Positions 33,319 through 42,571 of a stretch of 42,571 bases of DNA are shown in pieces (positions within the stretch are counted from its first letter, which is position 1; the number at the start of each line of letters is the position of its first letter). The translations under genes and the position numbers were made by a program. Source of the stretch: Clostridia bacterium (GTDB lineage Bacteria; Bacillota; Clostridia; Oscillospirales; RGIG8002). The notes under the pieces were generated by a model that was given only the letters and a program-made list of their open reading frames with translations, was not told where the DNA came from and ran no database searches. Location of the stretch: NCBI GenBank assembly GCA_017438525.1, contig JAFRVI010000048.1:1-42571 (forward strand). The letters run 5' to 3'.

Positions 33319-33332
33319 GCTTCCATGGAAGC
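33319..33332. promoter_or_regulatory. 14-base palindrome in the dehydrogenase leader
   Basis: GCTTCCATGGAAGC, perfectly symmetrical, centred 25 bases upstream of the leftward start codon at 33300. The position suits a repressor operator; no -10 box with good spacing was found. Confidence 0.4.
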
Positions 33333-33357
33333 AAAATTACAATTATCTATCTGAACC

Positions 33358-33939
33358 CTACTTCCGAGGGTCAAGATATGAACCGTAGGCGGCAACGTAC
33401 TGCCAGCCGGAAATTATCGTCGCAACGACCGCCGCGGCGAGCGTGATATAGCCGATCCAGTGCTCGAAGCACATCAGCCCCCTCAATTCGCAGGCGAACT
33501 GCGTTTCGAGCAGGATGCAGATTATCGCGATCATCTGAAGCGTCGTTTTCACCTTGCCCATATATGCGGCGGGGATGACGACTCCCCTGCTCGCGACGAG
33601 CAGGCGCAGCGACGTGACGAGAAATTCGCGCGCGACGATTATTATCGTCGCTATCGTCAGCAGCATCCGCCAAGTAGGATGTTCCGTTATGCATATTATG
33701 CAGAAAAGCGCCGCGGTCACGAAGACCTTGTCGGCGAGCGGGTCGAGCAGCTTGCCGAAATCGGTAACGAGTCCGCGCTTGCGCGCGATTTTGCCGTCCA
33801 GCAGGTCGGTCAGCGACGCGAGCGCGAAGAGCGCCGCCGCAATAAGAAAACGATACGGTATCGCCGTGATGAAGATCACTGCGACGAAGACCGGTATCAG
33901 TATCACTCTCAACACCGTCAGTTTATTCGGAAGGTTCAT
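33358..33939 (-). CDS. pgsA: CDP-diacylglycerol-glycerol-3-phosphate phosphatidyltransferase
   Basis: 193-residue integral membrane enzyme that makes phosphatidylglycerol phosphate from CDP-diacylglycerol and glycerol 3-phosphate. The CDP-alcohol phosphotransferase signature D-G-x2-A-R-x8-G-x3-D-x3-D is complete (DGKIARKRG, then DFGKLLDPLAD). N-terminal MNLPNKLTVLRVILIPVFV is typical of PgsA. Several membrane helices follow, including ATIIIVAREFLVTSLRLLVAS. RBS AAAGGTG. It is last in the leftward housekeeping run, 36 bases after recX. Confidence 0.96.
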   Translation of the reverse strand: MNLPNKLTVLRVILIPVFVAVIFITAIPYRFLIAAALFALASLTDLLDGKIARKRGLVTDFGKLLDPLADKVFVTAALFCIICITEHPTWRMLLTIATIIIVAREFLVTSLRLLVASRGVVIPAAYMGKVKTTLQMIAIICILLETQFACELRGLMCFEHWIGYITLAAAVVATIISGWQYVAAYGSYLDPRK

Positions 33940-33975
33940 AGTATCACCTTTTGTGATTTTTTCAGCCTCTCACGG

Positions 33976-34578
33976 TCATCCAAGCGCACGGCTTATCTGG
34001 TCGTAGGTAAAGCCCCTGCGGGCGAGAAACGCGGTTATCTTCCCTTTTTGCTCCCATGAAAGCTCGCCGAGCGGGCCGAATTTCTTTTCCGCTTCGGCGC
34101 GGGCGCTTTCGGGATAGTCGAAGCTCTCCTCGAGCGCCGCCAGTGCCTCCTCCGCCGTCGCGGAGTCGAAGCCGCGCCGGCGCAGCTCCGCGGAAACCTT
34201 CAGCGGTCCGTTGCCTGCCGCCGCGTAGTGCGCGGCGACGCGCGCGGCGTATTCGCCGTCGCGAACGTAGCCGAGCTCGGTCAGATGCGCCGCGGCGTGC
34301 TCCGCCGCTTCTTCGCTGACGGGCAGCTCGGTCAGCTTCTTGATCAGCTCGCCGGTGGAGTAGTCCCGCCGCGAAAGCAGGAAATAAGCGTGGGAGCGCG
34401 CGATGCGCTTCTCGCTCTCCGCGATCTCCGCCTCGAGCTCCGCCCCGTCCGCTTCGCAGCCGTCTGAAAGCCGCAGCCGCCCCTTGCTCTCGAAGTCGAC
34501 GAGCCCGAGCGGTTCGCCCTCCTCGGTCAGCACGGCGAAAAACGGCTTTTTGCCGAGGCGTTTGAGAGAAACTCTCAT
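33976..34578 (-). CDS. recX: Regulatory protein RecX
   Basis: 200-residue modulator that caps RecA filaments. The C-terminal two thirds show RecX helical repeats: AYFLLSRRDYSTGELIKKL, AAAHLTELGYVRDGEYAARVA, GPLKVSAELRRRGFDSATAEEAL and the ending AFLARRGFTYDQISRAL. The N-terminal 60 residues are a beta-rich RecX lead. It starts 8 bases after the recA stop with no strong RBS, suggesting translational coupling to recA. The length is normal. Confidence 0.93.
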   Translation of the reverse strand: MRVSLKRLGKKPFFAVLTEEGEPLGLVDFESKGRLRLSDGCEADGAELEAEIAESEKRIARSHAYFLLSRRDYSTGELIKKLTELPVSEEAAEHAAAHLTELGYVRDGEYAARVAAHYAAAGNGPLKVSAELRRRGFDSATAEEALAALEESFDYPESARAEAEKKFGPLGELSWEQKGKITAFLARRGFTYDQISRALG

Positions 34579-34586
34579 ATCATTGA

Positions 34587-35648
34587 TTACTCTTCTTCAA
34601 CGCCGGCTCCGATCCCGCCGGAAACGGGAGCCAGCGGCGCTTTGGACTCCTCCGCCACGGGAGAAGCTCCCTCGAGGATCTTCTCGCGGATCTTCGCTTC
34701 GACCTCGGCGGCCATGTCGGGATGCTCGACGAAGAATATCCTCGCGTTGTCCTTGCCCTGGCCGATGCGGGCGCCGTTATAGGAGAACCAGGTGCCGCTC
34801 TTCTCGACTACGCCGACGCGCACGCCGATATCGACGAGTTCGCTCTCCTTGGAGATGCCCTTGCCGTAGAGTATGTCGAATTCGGCGTTGCGGAACGGCG
34901 GGGCGACCTTGTTCTTGACTACCTTCACCTTCGTGTGCGCGCCGACGAGCTCAAGCCCGTTCTTTATCTGCTCGGCGCGGCGGATATCGATGCGGACGGT
35001 GGAGTAGTATTTCAGCGCGGCGCCGCCGGTCGTCACCTCGGGGTTGCCGTAGACCACGCCGACCTTAGAGCGCAGCTGATTGATGAAAATAAGTATCGTG
35101 TTCGTCTTGGAAATTACGCCGGCGAGCTTGCGGAGCGCCTGAGACATAAGCCGCGCCTGCACCGCCATATGCGCGTCGCCCATATCGCCCTCTATCTCGG
35201 CTCGCGGAACGAGCGCGGCGACGGAGTCGACGACGATGACGTCGATCGCGCCGCTGCGGACGAGCATTTCGGCGATCTCGAGCGCCTGCTCGCCGTAGTC
35301 CGGCTGAGAAACGAGGAGGTTGTCGGTGTCGACCCCCAGCGCCTTGGCGTAAACAGGATCGAGCGCGTGCTCCGCGTCGATGAACGCCGCTTCGCCGCCC
35401 GCCTTCTGCGCGGAGGCGATGACGTGCAGCGCCAGAGTCGTTTTGCCGGAGGATTCCGGTCCGTATATTTCTATTATTCTGCCGCGGGGCATTCCGCCGA
35501 CGCCGAGCGCCAGGTCGAGCCCGAGCGAGCCGGTGGAGATGGCTTCAACGTTCATCGCGGGCGTGTCGCCCAGCTTCATGACGGCTCCCTTGCCGCATTT
35601 CTTCTCGATCTGCTCGAGAGTGTATTTCAACGCCTGATTCTTATCCAT
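34587..35648 (-). CDS. recA: Recombinase RecA
   Basis: 353-residue homologous-recombination ATPase. Walker A is [17 protein letters not shown]-type lead [20 protein letters not shown]; Walker B is [22 protein letters not shown]; loop L1 follows, then [15 protein letters not shown] and L2 [24 protein letters not shown]. The C-terminal domain ends with a low-complexity tail ([14 protein letters not shown]). RBS AAGGAGG, start ATG. 28 bases after guaB and 8 before recX. No LexA-type operator was recognised upstream, and transcription may come from the guaB side. Confidence 0.98.
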   Translation of the reverse strand: MDKNQALKYTLEQIEKKCGKGAVMKLGDTPAMNVEAISTGSLGLDLALGVGGMPRGRIIEIYGPESSGKTTLALHVIASAQKAGGEAAFIDAEHALDPVYAKALGVDTDNLLVSQPDYGEQALEIAEMLVRSGAIDVIVVDSVAALVPRAEIEGDMGDAHMAVQARLMSQALRKLAGVISKTNTILIFINQLRSKVGVVYGNPEVTTGGAALKYYSTVRIDIRRAEQIKNGLELVGAHTKVKVVKNKVAPPFRNAEFDILYGKGISKESELVDIGVRVGVVEKSGTWFSYNGARIGQGKDNARIFFVEHPDMAAEVEAKIREKILEGASPVAEESKAPLAPVSGGIGAGVEEE

Positions 35649-35676
35649 TTATATTCTTCCTCCTTCTTAATATCAC

Positions 35677-37185
<1,509 letters not shown>

Positions 37186-37190
37186 TTATT

Positions 37191-38390
37191 TTACGCTATC
37201 GAAGCGAAGAGGCGGCGCGTGAGCTGCGCGGCCTCCTGCGAAGAGACCGTGCCCGACGGATCGAGCAGGAATCTCGCGGGGCATACGCCCGCGGCGCGGA
37301 GCGCGGATTCGACGTCCGAAGCAACGACCGAGACCGGCGCGTTCGCGTAAAGCAGCATATCGGAGAGCGTTTCCGCGTCCGAAGGCGAGTCGATCCTGAC
37401 GCGGATGATCTTCTCGCCCGCGTCCACCGCGTCGAGCAGCGACATCGCGGAGTAAACTCCGCAGGCGGCGAGCTCCTCAGCGGACGGCAGCGGATATATC
37501 TGACGCTCGAGTGCGAGGTATTCGCCCTCGCCCTTCGCCGTCTCTATCTCGACGTCGCAGACGGCGGCGGAGAGCGCGGAAATGTGCTCCGGAGTCGAGC
37601 CGCAGCATCCGCCCATCGCGGCGACGCCCAGCTCGGCGAGCCGCTTCATATCGGCGGCGAACGCCTCCGGCGCGACGCTGTGTCTGACGCCGTCGGAGTC
37701 GGGGTACTCCCCGTTCGGCTTGGCGGTCAGCGGTATCTTCGCGAGCTTTATCAGCTCGGGGAAAAGCGCGTACATCTGCTCCGGCGGGAGCGAGCAGTTG
37801 AGCCCGAACGCGTCCGCGCCGTTCGCCTGCAGCGTCACGAGCGCCGCCGAAGGCGTGCAGCCGGTCAGCGTGCGGCCGTTGGAGCCGCAGGTTATCGAGG
37901 CGTAGACGGGCAGGTCGGTGGACGCCTTCGCGGCGAGCACCGCGGCCTTGACTTCGGTCAGCGACATCATCGTCTCAACGGCGATGAAGTCCGCGCCGCC
38001 GCGTTCGAGCGCCTTCGCCTGCTGCGCGAAGACGGAGTAGAGCGTGTCGAAATCCGCGTCGCCGAAGGGCTTGGGCAGCAGTCCGGTCGGGCCGATATCG
38101 CCTCCGACGAGCGCGGCGGAGCCGACGGCGTTCTTCGAGAGCTTCACGAGCTCCTCGTTGAGCCGCTCGCACTCGCCTTCAAGTCCGTGCGCGGCGAGCT
38201 TCACGGCGTTGCCGCCGAAGGTGAAGCTGTAGACGGCGTCGCTGCCGGCGGCGACGTAGTTCTGCTGGAGCTGCGTCAGCGCGGCGGGGTTGTCGAGCGC
38301 CCACTTTTCGGGGCAGACGCCGGCGGGCATTCCCGCCTGTATCAGACAGGCGCCGCTGCCGCCGTCAAGTATCATAGGGGTTTGTTTCAT
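37191..38390 (-). CDS. Homocysteine S-methyltransferase-domain protein
   Basis: 399 residues from [11 protein letters not shown] at 38390 (RBS GAGGACG; the longer in-frame start overlaps argS). Residues about 5-285 are a homocysteine-binding TIM barrel as in MetH/Mmu[58 protein letters not shown], and the zinc ligands LNCS (first Cys) and [11 protein letters not shown] (Cys pair). The remaining 110 residues ([21 protein letters not shown] and on) are an unrecognised extension, not a cobalamin domain. It could supply methionine together with a separate corrinoid or folate partner. It lies between argS and guaB in the same direction. Confidence 0.88.
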   Translation of the reverse strand: MKQTPMILDGGSGACLIQAGMPAGVCPEKWALDNPAALTQLQQNYVAAGSDAVYSFTFGGNAVKLAAHGLEGECERLNEELVKLSKNAVGSAALVGGDIGPTGLLPKPFGDADFDTLYSVFAQQAKALERGGADFIAVETMMSLTEVKAAVLAAKASTDLPVYASITCGSNGRTLTGCTPSAALVTLQANGADAFGLNCSLPPEQMYALFPELIKLAKIPLTAKPNGEYPDSDGVRHSVAPEAFAADMKRLAELGVAAMGGCCGSTPEHISALSAAVCDVEIETAKGEGEYLALERQIYPLPSAEELAACGVYSAMSLLDAVDAGEKIIRVRIDSPSDAETLSDMLLYANAPVSVVASDVESALRAAGVCPARFLLDPSGTVSSQEAAQLTRRLFASIA

Positions 38391-38397
38391 ATCGTCC

Positions 38398-40098
38398 TCA
38401 CATTTTCTCCGGCGCGTCGACCTTGAGGATGTCGAGCGCGTTGGCAAGCACCTGCCGCACCGCCGTGACGAGCGCGAGGCGCGGGAGTATCAGCTCCTTC
38501 TCGCCGCTGCGGATGCGGTGGGCGTTGTAGAAGCTGTGGAACGCGGACGCGAGCTGCGTCGCGTAGTGGGTGACGCCGGACGGATCGCGGCTCTCCGCGC
38601 CGTCGAAGATAACGGTCGGGAACTCCGCGAGCAGCATCAGCAGCGCCTTTTCCTCCGGGCTGGTCAGTCCGTCCGCCGCGGGGACTTCGCCTTCCGCGAG
38701 GACGTAGCCGTCGCCCGCGAGGGTGGCGAGCAGACTGCATATGCGCGCGTGCGCGTACTGCACGTAGAATATCGGGTTCTGCGCCGACTGCTCGATCGCG
38801 AGGTCGAGGTCGAAATCCATGCCCGTCGCCGGCGTCTTCATATTGAAGAAGAAGCGCGCCGCGTCGACGGAGGTCTCTTCGAGCAGGTCGGAAAGCGATA
38901 TCGCCTTGCCGGTGCGCTTGGACATTTTCACCGGCTTGCCGTCCTGCATCAGCCGGACGAGCTGGATGAGCACGACTTCGAGGTTTTCGCTGCCGTTCAG
39001 GCCGAGGTCGTCGAGGATGTATTTCAGACGCGCGATGTGGCCGTGGTGGTCTGCGCCCCAGACGTTGATGACCTTATCGAAGCCGCGCAGGGCGAACTTG
39101 TTGTAGTGGTAGGCCGCGTCGGCGGCGAAGTAGGTGCAGTTGCCGTTCGTGCGGATGAGCACCTCGTCCTTCAGACGCTTGTCCTCCGGGCACTCCTCGG
39201 GCGAATGGCGGGAGGCGGCGTACCAGAGAGCGCCGTCCTTCTCGTAAGTCAGGCCATTTTCTGTCAGTATCGAGATGACCTTGTCGGTTATTTTGTCGCG
39301 GTAGAGCGAGCTTTCGCGGAACCAGACGTCGTAGTCGATGCGGTAGCCGTGGAGCGTTTCGCGAATCAGGTCGATGTTCTTCTCGAGCGCGTATGCGACG
39401 AGCGCGTCGCGGCGCAGCTGCGGCTCGGCGGTCAGCACGTCGTCGCCGTGAAGCGCGATATACTCCCCGGCGCGCGCGGTGATGTCGTCGCCGTGGTAGC
39501 CGTCCTCCGGCACCGGAACGTCCTGCCCGAAATGCTGAAGGTAGCGCGCCTCAAGCGAGAGCCCGAAGCGCTCGATCTGGTTGCCCGAATCGTTGACGTA
39601 AAACTCGCGCGTCACCTCCGCGCCGCAGCGCGAAAGCAGCTCCGCGAGCACGTCGCCGGCGGCTCCGCCTCTGGCGTTGCCGATGTGCATCGGGCCGGTC
39701 GGGTTGGCGGAGACGAACTCCACCATGATCTTCAGCCCCTTCATACGCTCGCTCCTGCCGTAGCCGGCGCCCTGCGTGAGCGCCTCGGCGAGCACCGCGC
39801 GGAAGAACGCGGGCGAGTAGGTGAAGTTTATGAAGCCGGCTCCGGCGACCGTTATGGTATCAAAAAACGTGTCCGATAAATCGGACTTATCTATCAGCTT
39901 CGCGGCTATGTCGCGGGGAGACGCGTGCAGCGCCCTCGCCCACACCATCGCGGCGTTGACCGAGAGGTCGCCGAACGCGGCGTTGGCGGGCTTCTCGACG
40001 GAGAACGCCGGCAGCTCCGGCGCTTCCGGGAACGCCAGCGCCGCCGCGGAGTTTATAAGCGATACCGCCTGCGCTTCAGCTTTTGAAATTGCGTTCAT
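38398..40098 (-). CDS. argS: Arginyl-tRNA synthetase
   Basis: 566-residue class I aminoacyl-tRNA synthetase. The N-terminal Add1 domain includes FSVEKPANAAFGDLSVNAAMVWA. The HIGH-like motif is VSANPTGPMHIGNARGGA, followed by YVNDSGNQIERF; the KMSK motif is VKMSKRTGKAISL. The C-terminal DALR anticodon-binding domain contains PIFYVQYAHARICSL and ends RLALVTAVRQVLANALDIL. The length is normal. It overlaps the preceding DUF1934 gene by 23 bases, the same ywiB-argS order known from Bacillus, indicating translational coupling. Confidence 0.97.
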   Translation of the reverse strand: MNAISKAEAQAVSLINSAAALAFPEAPELPAFSVEKPANAAFGDLSVNAAMVWARALHASPRDIAAKLIDKSDLSDTFFDTITVAGAGFINFTYSPAFFRAVLAEALTQGAGYGRSERMKGLKIMVEFVSANPTGPMHIGNARGGAAGDVLAELLSRCGAEVTREFYVNDSGNQIERFGLSLEARYLQHFGQDVPVPEDGYHGDDITARAGEYIALHGDDVLTAEPQLRRDALVAYALEKNIDLIRETLHGYRIDYDVWFRESSLYRDKITDKVISILTENGLTYEKDGALWYAASRHSPEECPEDKRLKDEVLIRTNGNCTYFAADAAYHYNKFALRGFDKVINVWGADHHGHIARLKYILDDLGLNGSENLEVVLIQLVRLMQDGKPVKMSKRTGKAISLSDLLEETSVDAARFFFNMKTPATGMDFDLDLAIEQSAQNPIFYVQYAHARICSLLATLAGDGYVLAEGEVPAADGLTSPEEKALLMLLAEFPTVIFDGAESRDPSGVTHYATQLASAFHSFYNAHRIRSGEKELILPRLALVTAVRQVLANALDILKVDAPEKM

Positions 40099-40522
40099 TA
40101 TCTCTTGCTGCCTTTCTGAGCTTTATGCTTATCCTGTTCTGCGCGCGCAGAGCGGAGTTTATGTCTATCGTGTAGCCGAGGTCGATGAAGCCGCCTTCGC
40201 CGGAAAGCTCCGACTCGACGGACTGCGTGCAGATGCCGACCATGAACGGGCCGACCGGCGTGGAGTACCAGCATGTGTGGCGCAGGCCCTTCTCGAAGAC
40301 CATCTTGCCCGCCTCGTCCGCGCCGCGCTGCATCGTGACGACGTCTCCGCGGACGGAAAACTCCGTGGTGACCTTGTCGCCGAAGGGCGCGATCTCCTCG
40401 TATCTTATGACGTAGCCGCCGTCCTCCGCCGAGAGCGAGCAGTCGGTACGCATTTCCGTCGTATCCGTGTCGCCGTCCCAGTTCTGGGCGCCGGTAAGGG
40501 TGAGTATGTAATCGTTTTTCAT
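40076..40522 (-). CDS. DUF1934 (YwiB-like) beta-barrel protein
   Basis: 148-residue lipocalin-like beta-barrel protein of the DUF1934/YwiB family: KNDYILTLTGAQNW, GYVIRYEEI, VTTEFSVRGDVVTMQR, FEKGLRHTCWYSTPVGPF and GFIDLGYTIDINSA are typical. The function is not established. RBS AAGGAAC. It overlaps argS and lies 20 bases after murI, so it belongs to the ddl-murI-argS transcript. Confidence 0.9.
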   Translation of the reverse strand: MKNDYILTLTGAQNWDGDTDTTEMRTDCSLSAEDGGYVIRYEEIAPFGDKVTTEFSVRGDVVTMQRGADEAGKMVFEKGLRHTCWYSTPVGPFMVGICTQSVESELSGEGGFIDLGYTIDINSALRAQNRISIKLRKAARDNERNFKS

Positions 40523-40542
40523 AGGTGTTCCTTAAGGGTAGG

Positions 40543-41310
40543 TTATTCCGCCGAAGCGGTGATGAGCTCGACCTCGCCGCCCATTATGCGGCAGGCAAGC
40601 TCGCGTGTTCCTCTGCCGATGTCGCTGACGTAATACTCGTCCGCGCCGCCGACGCCGGTCTCAAGCTCGGAAGCGAGACGCCGCGCGAGGCATTCGCCGG
40701 TGCTGATAAGCTCCGTATCCGGCAGCAGACGCGAGATGACGGGAGCGAGCAGCGGGAAATGGGTGCAGCCGAGGATGAGCGCGTCCGGACTGCCGAGCGG
40801 AAGGATATATTCCTTCGCGATAAGCTCCACGGCGGGACCCCCGAGCATTCCGCTCTCGACCAGCGGCACGAAGAGCGGGCAGGCCGCCGAAACGACCTCG
40901 CACTCCGGCGCGAAGCGCTTTATCAGCTTCGCGAAGCTGCCGCTTTCGACGGTGGCGGGGGTGCCGATGACACCGACGCGTCCGCGCGGATACTTCTCCG
41001 CGGCGTACTTCGCCGCCGGCTCGGTTACGCCGTAGACGGGCACGTCCGCTTCGGCGGCGACAGCGTCGAGCGCGACCGAGCTGACGGTGCCGCAGGCGGC
41101 GACGACGGCCTTGACGGAACGCTTCATCAGGAAGCGGCAGTCCTGCCGCGCGTATTCCCTGATTATCCCGTCGCCGCGTGTTCCGTAGGGCACGCGCGCG
41201 GTATCGCCGAAGTATATTATCTTTTCGTTCGGGAGGAGCTTCTTTATCTCCGCGGCGACCGTCAGGCCGCCTATGCCGGAGTCAAATACGCCGATAGCTC
41301 TGTCGTCCAT
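40543..41310 (-). CDS. murI: Glutamate racemase
   Basis: 255-residue cofactor-independent racemase making D-glutamate for peptidoglycan. IGVFDSGIGGLTVAAEI is the substrate loop; YFGDTARVPYGTR follows; the two catalytic Cys are in VVAACGTVSS (about residue 72) and LILGCTHFPLL (about 182), with both neighbours (N/T and TH) as expected. RBS AGGAGAG. It is 9 bases after ddl, a coherent cell-wall pair. Confidence 0.96.
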   Translation of the reverse strand: MDDRAIGVFDSGIGGLTVAAEIKKLLPNEKIIYFGDTARVPYGTRGDGIIREYARQDCRFLMKRSVKAVVAACGTVSSVALDAVAAEADVPVYGVTEPAAKYAAEKYPRGRVGVIGTPATVESGSFAKLIKRFAPECEVVSAACPLFVPLVESGMLGGPAVELIAKEYILPLGSPDALILGCTHFPLLAPVISRLLPDTELISTGECLARRLASELETGVGGADEYYVSDIGRGTRELACRIMGGEVELITASAE

Positions 41311-41319
41311 CAGTCTCTC

Positions 41320-42396
41320 CTATTCGCCCATCGGGTCGGGGAAGTCGTATTTCGGCCTCTCGCGGCGAAGGCCCTCTTCGATTATCTCGGTTATCTGCTC
41401 CGCAAGCGGAACGCCCGCCGCCGCCCACATACGCGGATACATGCTCGCGCTCGTAAAGCCGGGGATGGTGTTCAGCTCGTTGACTATGACCTGACCGCCG
41501 CGCCTGATGAAGAAGTCGACGCGCGTCATGCCCTTGCAGCCGAGCGCGTTGAAGGCGCGAACGGCCAGTGCGCGGACCTCGTCCGCCTTCTCCTTCGGGA
41601 TGAGCGCGGGCACGATGACCTCGGTGCCGTCGAAATACTTGGATGCGTAGCCGTAAAGGTCGCCGGTGTTCGGCACCTGGCCGCAGACGGAGGCGCGGGG
41701 CGGATCGCCCAGCACGCCGACCTCGATCTCCATGCCGTCTATCGCCTCTTCGCAGACGACGCGTTCGTTATAGGTGAAGCCCGTTTCGATCGCAGCGGCG
41801 AGCGCGGTCTCGTCCTTCGCGCAGATGACGCCGACGGAGGAGCCGCCGTTGGACGGCTTGACGAAGACCGGCATGCCGAGCTTGCCGATGAGGCGCTTCG
41901 TTATGCCGGTATCGGCGCGCCACTCGGAGAGCGTGAAGGAATCCCACTTCGCGTGAGGGATGCCGACGCGGTCCATAACGCAGTTGGCGTAATACTTATC
42001 CATGCAGACGGCGGACGCGCCTACGCCGCAGCCGACGCAGGGGATCCCCGCGAGGTCGAGCAGTCCGGCGGCGGAGCCGTCTTCGCCGCCCGAGCCGTGC
42101 AGGATCGGGAACGCAGCGTCGATGCGTATGTATTCGCCGTCCGCGGTGATAAGGCCGGGGCGCGCGCTTGACATGGAGAGATTGACGGGCAGGTTCCCTT
42201 CGTCGTTTATCCAGCTCTGGTCGCGGAGCTTATCGGTGCTCCCGCGGTAGAGCAGCCAGTCGCCCTCGTGCGCGATGCCGACGGGCACGGGGTTGTATCT
42301 GTCGCGCGGGAAGCCGTCCAGCACGAACGCCGCCGAAAGCAGCGAGATGTGGTATTCAGTCGACCTTCCGCCGAAGAGAACGAGTACATTTTTCAT
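41320..42396 (-). CDS. ddl: D-alanine-D-alanine ligase
   Basis: 358-residue ATP-grasp enzyme joining two D-Ala for peptidoglycan. The start MKNVLVLFGGRSTEYHIS at 42396 is used (AGAAGGTG upstream; the longer frame covers the promoter). Motifs: FPILHGSGGEDGSAAGLLDLAGIPCVG, CMDKYYAN, PVFVKPSNGGSSVGV, CEEAIDGMEIEVGVLG, MTRVDFFIRRGG and VNELNTIPGFTSASMYPRMW (parts quoted). The length fits VanA/Ddl-type enzymes with the omega-loop region YGYASKYFDGTEV. The Tyr in that loop is consistent with D-Ala rather than D-lactate use. First gene of the long leftward run; promoter at 42428-42456. Confidence 0.95.
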   Translation of the reverse strand: MKNVLVLFGGRSTEYHISLLSAAFVLDGFPRDRYNPVPVGIAHEGDWLLYRGSTDKLRDQSWINDEGNLPVNLSMSSARPGLITADGEYIRIDAAFPILHGSGGEDGSAAGLLDLAGIPCVGCGVGASAVCMDKYYANCVMDRVGIPHAKWDSFTLSEWRADTGITKRLIGKLGMPVFVKPSNGGSSVGVICAKDETALAAAIETGFTYNERVVCEEAIDGMEIEVGVLGDPPRASVCGQVPNTGDLYGYASKYFDGTEVIVPALIPKEKADEVRALAVRAFNALGCKGMTRVDFFIRRGGQVIVNELNTIPGFTSASMYPRMWAAAGVPLAEQITEIIEEGLRRERPKYDFPDPMGE

Positions 42397-42427
42397 CCAT
42401 TTCACCTTCTGGAATATATACGGTATT

Positions 42428-42456
42428 ATTTTATCATCTCTACTATAAATATGCAA
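42428..42456 (-). promoter_or_regulatory. Promoter of the ddl-murI-argS run
   Basis: Minus strand TTGCAT (42451-42456), 17 bases, TAAAAT (42428-42433), 31 bases before the ddl ATG. Confidence 0.78.
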
Positions 42457-42514
42457 CCCATATTGAAGGATATTTTTGATTTTTTGAGAAGTTTTTTCGT
42501 GAGCGCGGCAAAGA

Positions 42515-42545
42515 GCCGCCGCGGAGCGCGCGGCGGCTTTTCCCT
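42515..42545. terminator. GC-rich hairpin near the right edge
   Basis: GCCGCCGCG / CGCGGCGGC with loop GAGCG, followed by TTTTCCCT on the plus strand and TCTTTG on the minus strand. It probably closes a leftward gene lying beyond the window. Nothing else is seen in the last 115 bases. Confidence 0.55.
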
Positions 42546-42571
42546 CCCTCCGTCGTTTTTTGCGCGCAAAA

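Noticed and set aside
40525-42171. 548-residue rightward frame
   Set aside because: Antisense to murI and ddl, both of which have full catalytic motifs.

Overview
The window reads as chromosome of an uncultured, GC-rich Clostridia-type Firmicute, plausibly a gut or rumen Oscillospirales-like lineage. The support is strong AGGAGG-type ribosome binding sites, TTGNNN-N17-TATAAT sigma-A-type promoters, Gram-positive lipoproteins, a minimal SufC plus SufB/D iron-sulfur system, and DUF1653, DUF1934/YwiB and TIGR04076 genes. The placement is inferred from gene content only; no rRNA is present.

Left part (1-10.7 kb): the 3' part of lepA; a low-GC GNAT-Nudix fusion gene between two copies of a short palindromic repeat; a purine-rich low-complexity tract; and a leftward run metallophosphoesterase, HAD phosphatase, sufC, SufB/D scaffold, small lipoprotein, unknown gene, second lipoprotein. 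The second lipoprotein copy is a segmental duplication that carried the last codons of the scaffold gene and a REP-like element, and its junction cuts off a small gene. Then come a Ser-rich lipoprotein and a divergent epimerase/TetR pair with overlapping promoters.

Middle (10.8-24.5 kb): a run of mini-hairpins separated by ATATCAT, an intact tRNA-Arg(CCT), an orphan ChvE-like sugar-binding lipoprotein and a decayed full-length tRNA relic that sits behind a consensus promoter. Then a PHP phosphoesterase, a membrane HD-GYP protein, and a leftward cluster (GT2-GtrA glycosyltransferase, WG-repeat lipoprotein, nagA, secA, TIGR04076). Divergent from it are glpK, a monoglyceride-lipase-like hydrolase, a small membrane protein and an unlisted 49-codon acidic gene.

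Right part (24.6-42.6 kb): the least familiar locus is 24.6-31.3 kb. Two paralogous secreted, C-terminally membrane-anchored proteins each hold three copies of a beta-rich unit separated by FIVAR-like helical linkers. They are transcribed divergently from a lipoprotein with an SGNH-hydrolase fold in which all four hallmark catalytic residues appear replaced. The intergenic region has a tandem 14-bp repeat and a strong promoter. Next are a sugar isomerase/Gfo-Idh-MocA pair, then a long leftward housekeeping run: ddl, murI, DUF1934, argS, homocysteine methyltransferase, guaB, recA, recX, pgsA.

No CRISPR array, transposase, integrase or phage gene was seen. All family assignments are by reading motifs, without database searches.
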